Of a stretch of DNA of 32,171 bases, positions 30,751 through 32,171 are shown one piece after another (within the stretch, counting starts at the first letter, position 1; each line of letters opens with the position of its first letter). The notes under the pieces were generated by a model. It saw only the letters and a program-made list of their open reading frames with translations. It did no database searches and was not told where the DNA came from. Origin of the DNA: Amycolatopsis circi (GTDB taxonomy: Bacteria > Actinomycetota > Actinomycetes > Mycobacteriales > Pseudonocardiaceae); assembly GCF_003385235.1 (NCBI RefSeq), contig NZ_PQIA01000114.1:1-32171 (forward strand), read 5' to 3'. The translations under genes and the position numbers were made by a program.

Positions 30751-31058
30751 CGGTTGTCCCATTTCCTGGTACGCACGGGCATGACGAACGAGCGGAGCCT
30801 GATCCGCCAATCCGCCGAGGCTATCGGCTGACCGCCGGAGGCACGGCCCGGGCGCGGCGGCGATGCCTGAACTCCCGGAACCCTTGCCCGAACACACTCG
30901 CCCGCCGCGGACCCGGCTGCTCACTGGTCGGTTTCAGCACCTTTGCCCGGCTCCGCTCTGGTGACTGTCCTTTGTGGCCACTCCGGTAAACCGGCTGCGG
31001 TCACCTGCGCTTTTGTGCTGAACTGCCCGTAGTTGATCGTCGCCGAGCCTCTGGAGGA
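30751..31058. other. Divergent intergenic region between RHS and GNAT genes
   Basis: About 308 bp without a recognisable gene. TAGCCT on the minus strand (30818–30823) could be a weak -10 for the RHS gene. No repeat or RNA structure stands out. Frames here are short and lack family resemblance. Confidence 0.4.
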
Positions 31059-31061
31059 ATG

Positions 31062-31589
31062 GTGCCCGAACTCGTGATCCGCCCCGCAACCCCGGAGGAC
31101 GCGTCCGGCATCGCGGCCGTCCACGTAGGTTCCTGGCAAGCGGCCTACGCGGGTTTGCTGCCGGACGAGTTCCTCTCCGGCCTGTCGATCGAAACGCGGG
31201 AACAGTTCTGGGCTTCGAGCCTGGCGGACGCGTCTCGGCCGCACACCGTCCTGACGGCAAGCGCTGCTGAGGAGATCACCGGTTTCGCGGTCTTCGGCCC
31301 CAGCCGCGACGACGACGCCACTCCTCGGACCGGCGAACTGTCGTCCATCTACCTCCTGCCGTCAGAGTGGGGCCGAGGGATGGGCCGAGCCCTGCACGAG
31401 GAATGCGTACGCGGTCTGTCGACCCAGTTCGAGACGGCGACGCTTTGGGTGTTGTCGACGAACACCCGGGCCCGGAAGTTCTATGAACGGGCCGGGTGGG
31501 TTGCGGATGGAAAAACCAAGGTAGACACGATGTCCGACGGGGCGGTGACCTTGGAGGAGGTCCGGTACCGGTTGTCCTTGGAGGGCTAG
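31062..31589 (+). CDS. GNAT family N-acetyltransferase
   Basis: A 175-residue acetyltransferase with the N-terminal PATPEDASGIAAVHVGSWQAAY, the acetyl-CoA motif YLLPSEWGRGMGRALHEE, and NTRARKFYERAGW near the C-terminus, as in the broad GNAT group. The substrate is unknown. GGAGG at 31053–31057 is 4 nt before GTG 31062 but only 1 nt before ATG 31059, so I prefer the GTG. It is divergent from the RHS gene. An 8-bp tandem repeat begins immediately after the stop. Confidence 0.87.
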   Translation: MPELVIRPATPEDASGIAAVHVGSWQAAYAGLLPDEFLSGLSIETREQFWASSLADASRPHTVLTASAAEEITGFAVFGPSRDDDATPRTGELSSIYLLPSEWGRGMGRALHEECVRGLSTQFETATLWVLSTNTRARKFYERAGWVADGKTKVDTMSDGAVTLEEVRYRLSLEG

Positions 31590-31653
31590 GCTTCGTTGCT
31601 TCGTTGCTTCGTTGCTTCGTTGCTTCGTTGCTTCGTTGCTTCGTTGCTTCGTT
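31590..31653. repeat. Microsatellite, 8 perfect copies of GCTTCGTT
   Basis: GCTTCGTT is repeated eight times without a mismatch directly after the GNAT stop codon. It could shift length by polymerase slippage. On the minus strand it reads as E-A-T-K-Q-R-S-N repeats, but no gene there is supported. Confidence 0.95.
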
Positions 31654-31700
31654 GCAGTTTGACGGTTGCCTATCTGGGAGGTCGCTCGCCAACCGGTCCA

Positions 31701-32117
31701 TCGCCGCTGAGTGGCGACTGCCTGCTCAGCACGCACCCGATGGAGCATTCGCCGTTTCGCGGCGAAGGCCACGCCAACCCGTCAGCCAGTCCCGCTCCGC
31801 TGTCGCCGTTTTGCGGCGAAGGCCACGCCAGCCCGCCAGCCAGCCCCGTTCCGTTTTCGCCGTTTCGCGGCGACTGCTGAGCCAGCCCGTCAGTCAGCCC
31901 CGCTCCGCTGTCGCCGTTTCGCGGCGAAGGCCACGCCAGCCCGCCAGCCAGCCCCGTTCCGTTTTCGCCGTTTCGCGGCGACTGCTGAGCGAACCCGTCA
32001 GTCAGCCCCGCTCCGCTGTCGCCGTTTCGCGGCGAAGGCCACGCCAGCCCGCCAGCCAGCCCCGTTCCGTTTTCGCCGTTTCGCGGCGACTGCTGAGCGA
32101 ACCCGTCAGTCAGCCCC
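31701..32117. repeat. 54-bp tandem array with internal hairpins
   Basis: Units start at 31749, 31803, 31857, 31911, 31965 and 32019, each 54 bp; a partial one begins at 32073 and a degenerate 48-bp unit at 31701. Each begins with the stem-loop TCGCCGTTTCGCGGCGA (one has a T for C). From 31803 two variants alternate (AAGGCCACGCC and ACTGCTGAG types), giving a 108-bp higher period. The array is cut off by adapter-like sequence, so its true length is unknown. Confidence 0.9.
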
Positions 32118-32171
32118 TGGCCCCTATACACATCTGCCGCTTCCGACGAATACAGAAGTGTAAGACGCGGA
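32117..32171. other. Probable Nextera adapter remnant at contig end
   Basis: 32117–32135 matches the 19-nt Tn5 mosaic end at 16 positions, including exact TATACACATCT. The next 14 nt (32136–32149) match the Nextera read-1 side at 12 positions, ending CCGACGA. Then come eight nt in the index position and GTGTA, as in the i5 arm. This stretch is probably not genomic. Confidence 0.85.

Noticed and set aside
25456..30831. Plus-strand open frame of 1791 codons antisense to the RHS gene
   Set aside because: Ala/Val/Arg/Pro-rich translation with no domains, a mirror of GC-rich codon use. The minus strand carries clear YD repeats and the RHS core.
31749..32117. CRISPR array
   Set aside because: Units are contiguous and nearly identical over their full 54 bp, with no unique spacers and no cas genes.
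31670..32131. Minus-strand 153-residue Gly/Asn-rich repeat protein
   Set aside because: Its apparent ATG lies in the adapter-like sequence, so the start is not genomic. The frame stays open only because the 54-bp unit is a multiple of three. A real repeat protein cannot be fully excluded.

Overview
The window is high-GC actinobacterial DNA. The gene order mutT1–ppk–cofC / plsC–gpsA … ddl … DUF3515 … thiL … ung … rpmB / DAK–recG matches a block I know from Mycobacterium (around Rv2973c–Rv2985). Frequent GTG starts, start codons 6–8 nt after TAnnnT boxes, and long palindromes between genes point to a Pseudonocardiales organism such as Amycolatopsis. The genus is inferred, not proven. The right end looks like a contig end because the last ~55 bases resemble a Nextera sequencing adapter.

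Layout. 1–462 holds no recognisable gene. 505–4551 (minus) is a cofC–ppk–mutT1 cluster: F420 precursor synthesis, polyphosphate synthesis and nucleotide or polyphosphate-linked pyrophosphohydrolysis. 4667–6465 (plus) is plsC–gpsA, for glycerol-3-phosphate supply and phospholipid acylation. 6467–13820 is an accessory insert compared with mycobacteria. It holds a cysteine dioxygenase behind a cysteine-rich leader ORF, a minus-strand VOC–methyltransferase–asparaginase operon, a response regulator/histidine kinase pair, and a divergent MocR regulator/flavin-binding protein pair. 14027–21429 returns to the conserved block (ddl, DUF3515, Lrp-type RAM domain, thiL, ung, rpmB), with added genes for an MFS transporter, a GNAT, a gamma-carbonic-anhydrase-like protein and an alpha/beta hydrolase. 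21564–25306 is a DAK-domain protein and recG. 25420–30750 (minus) is a 1776-residue RHS/YD-repeat protein with a WXG-like N-terminus, a His-rich putative effector domain and a Gly/Ser/Tyr/His-rich tail. A GNAT gene, an 8-bp microsatellite and a 54-bp tandem array end the window.

Most interesting points. (1) An unannotated 27-codon (or 20-codon) ORF at 6585–6668 ends Cys-Arg-Cys-Cys-Arg-stop just upstream of cysteine dioxygenase, which suggests cysteine-responsive attenuation. (2) The RHS protein continues 186 residues of low-complexity repeat past its putative toxin domain and has no room for an immunity gene downstream. (3) Two families of long intergenic palindromes occur; one copy supplies the stop codons of both convergent genes. 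(4) Adapter sequence is fused to a tandem repeat at the right edge.
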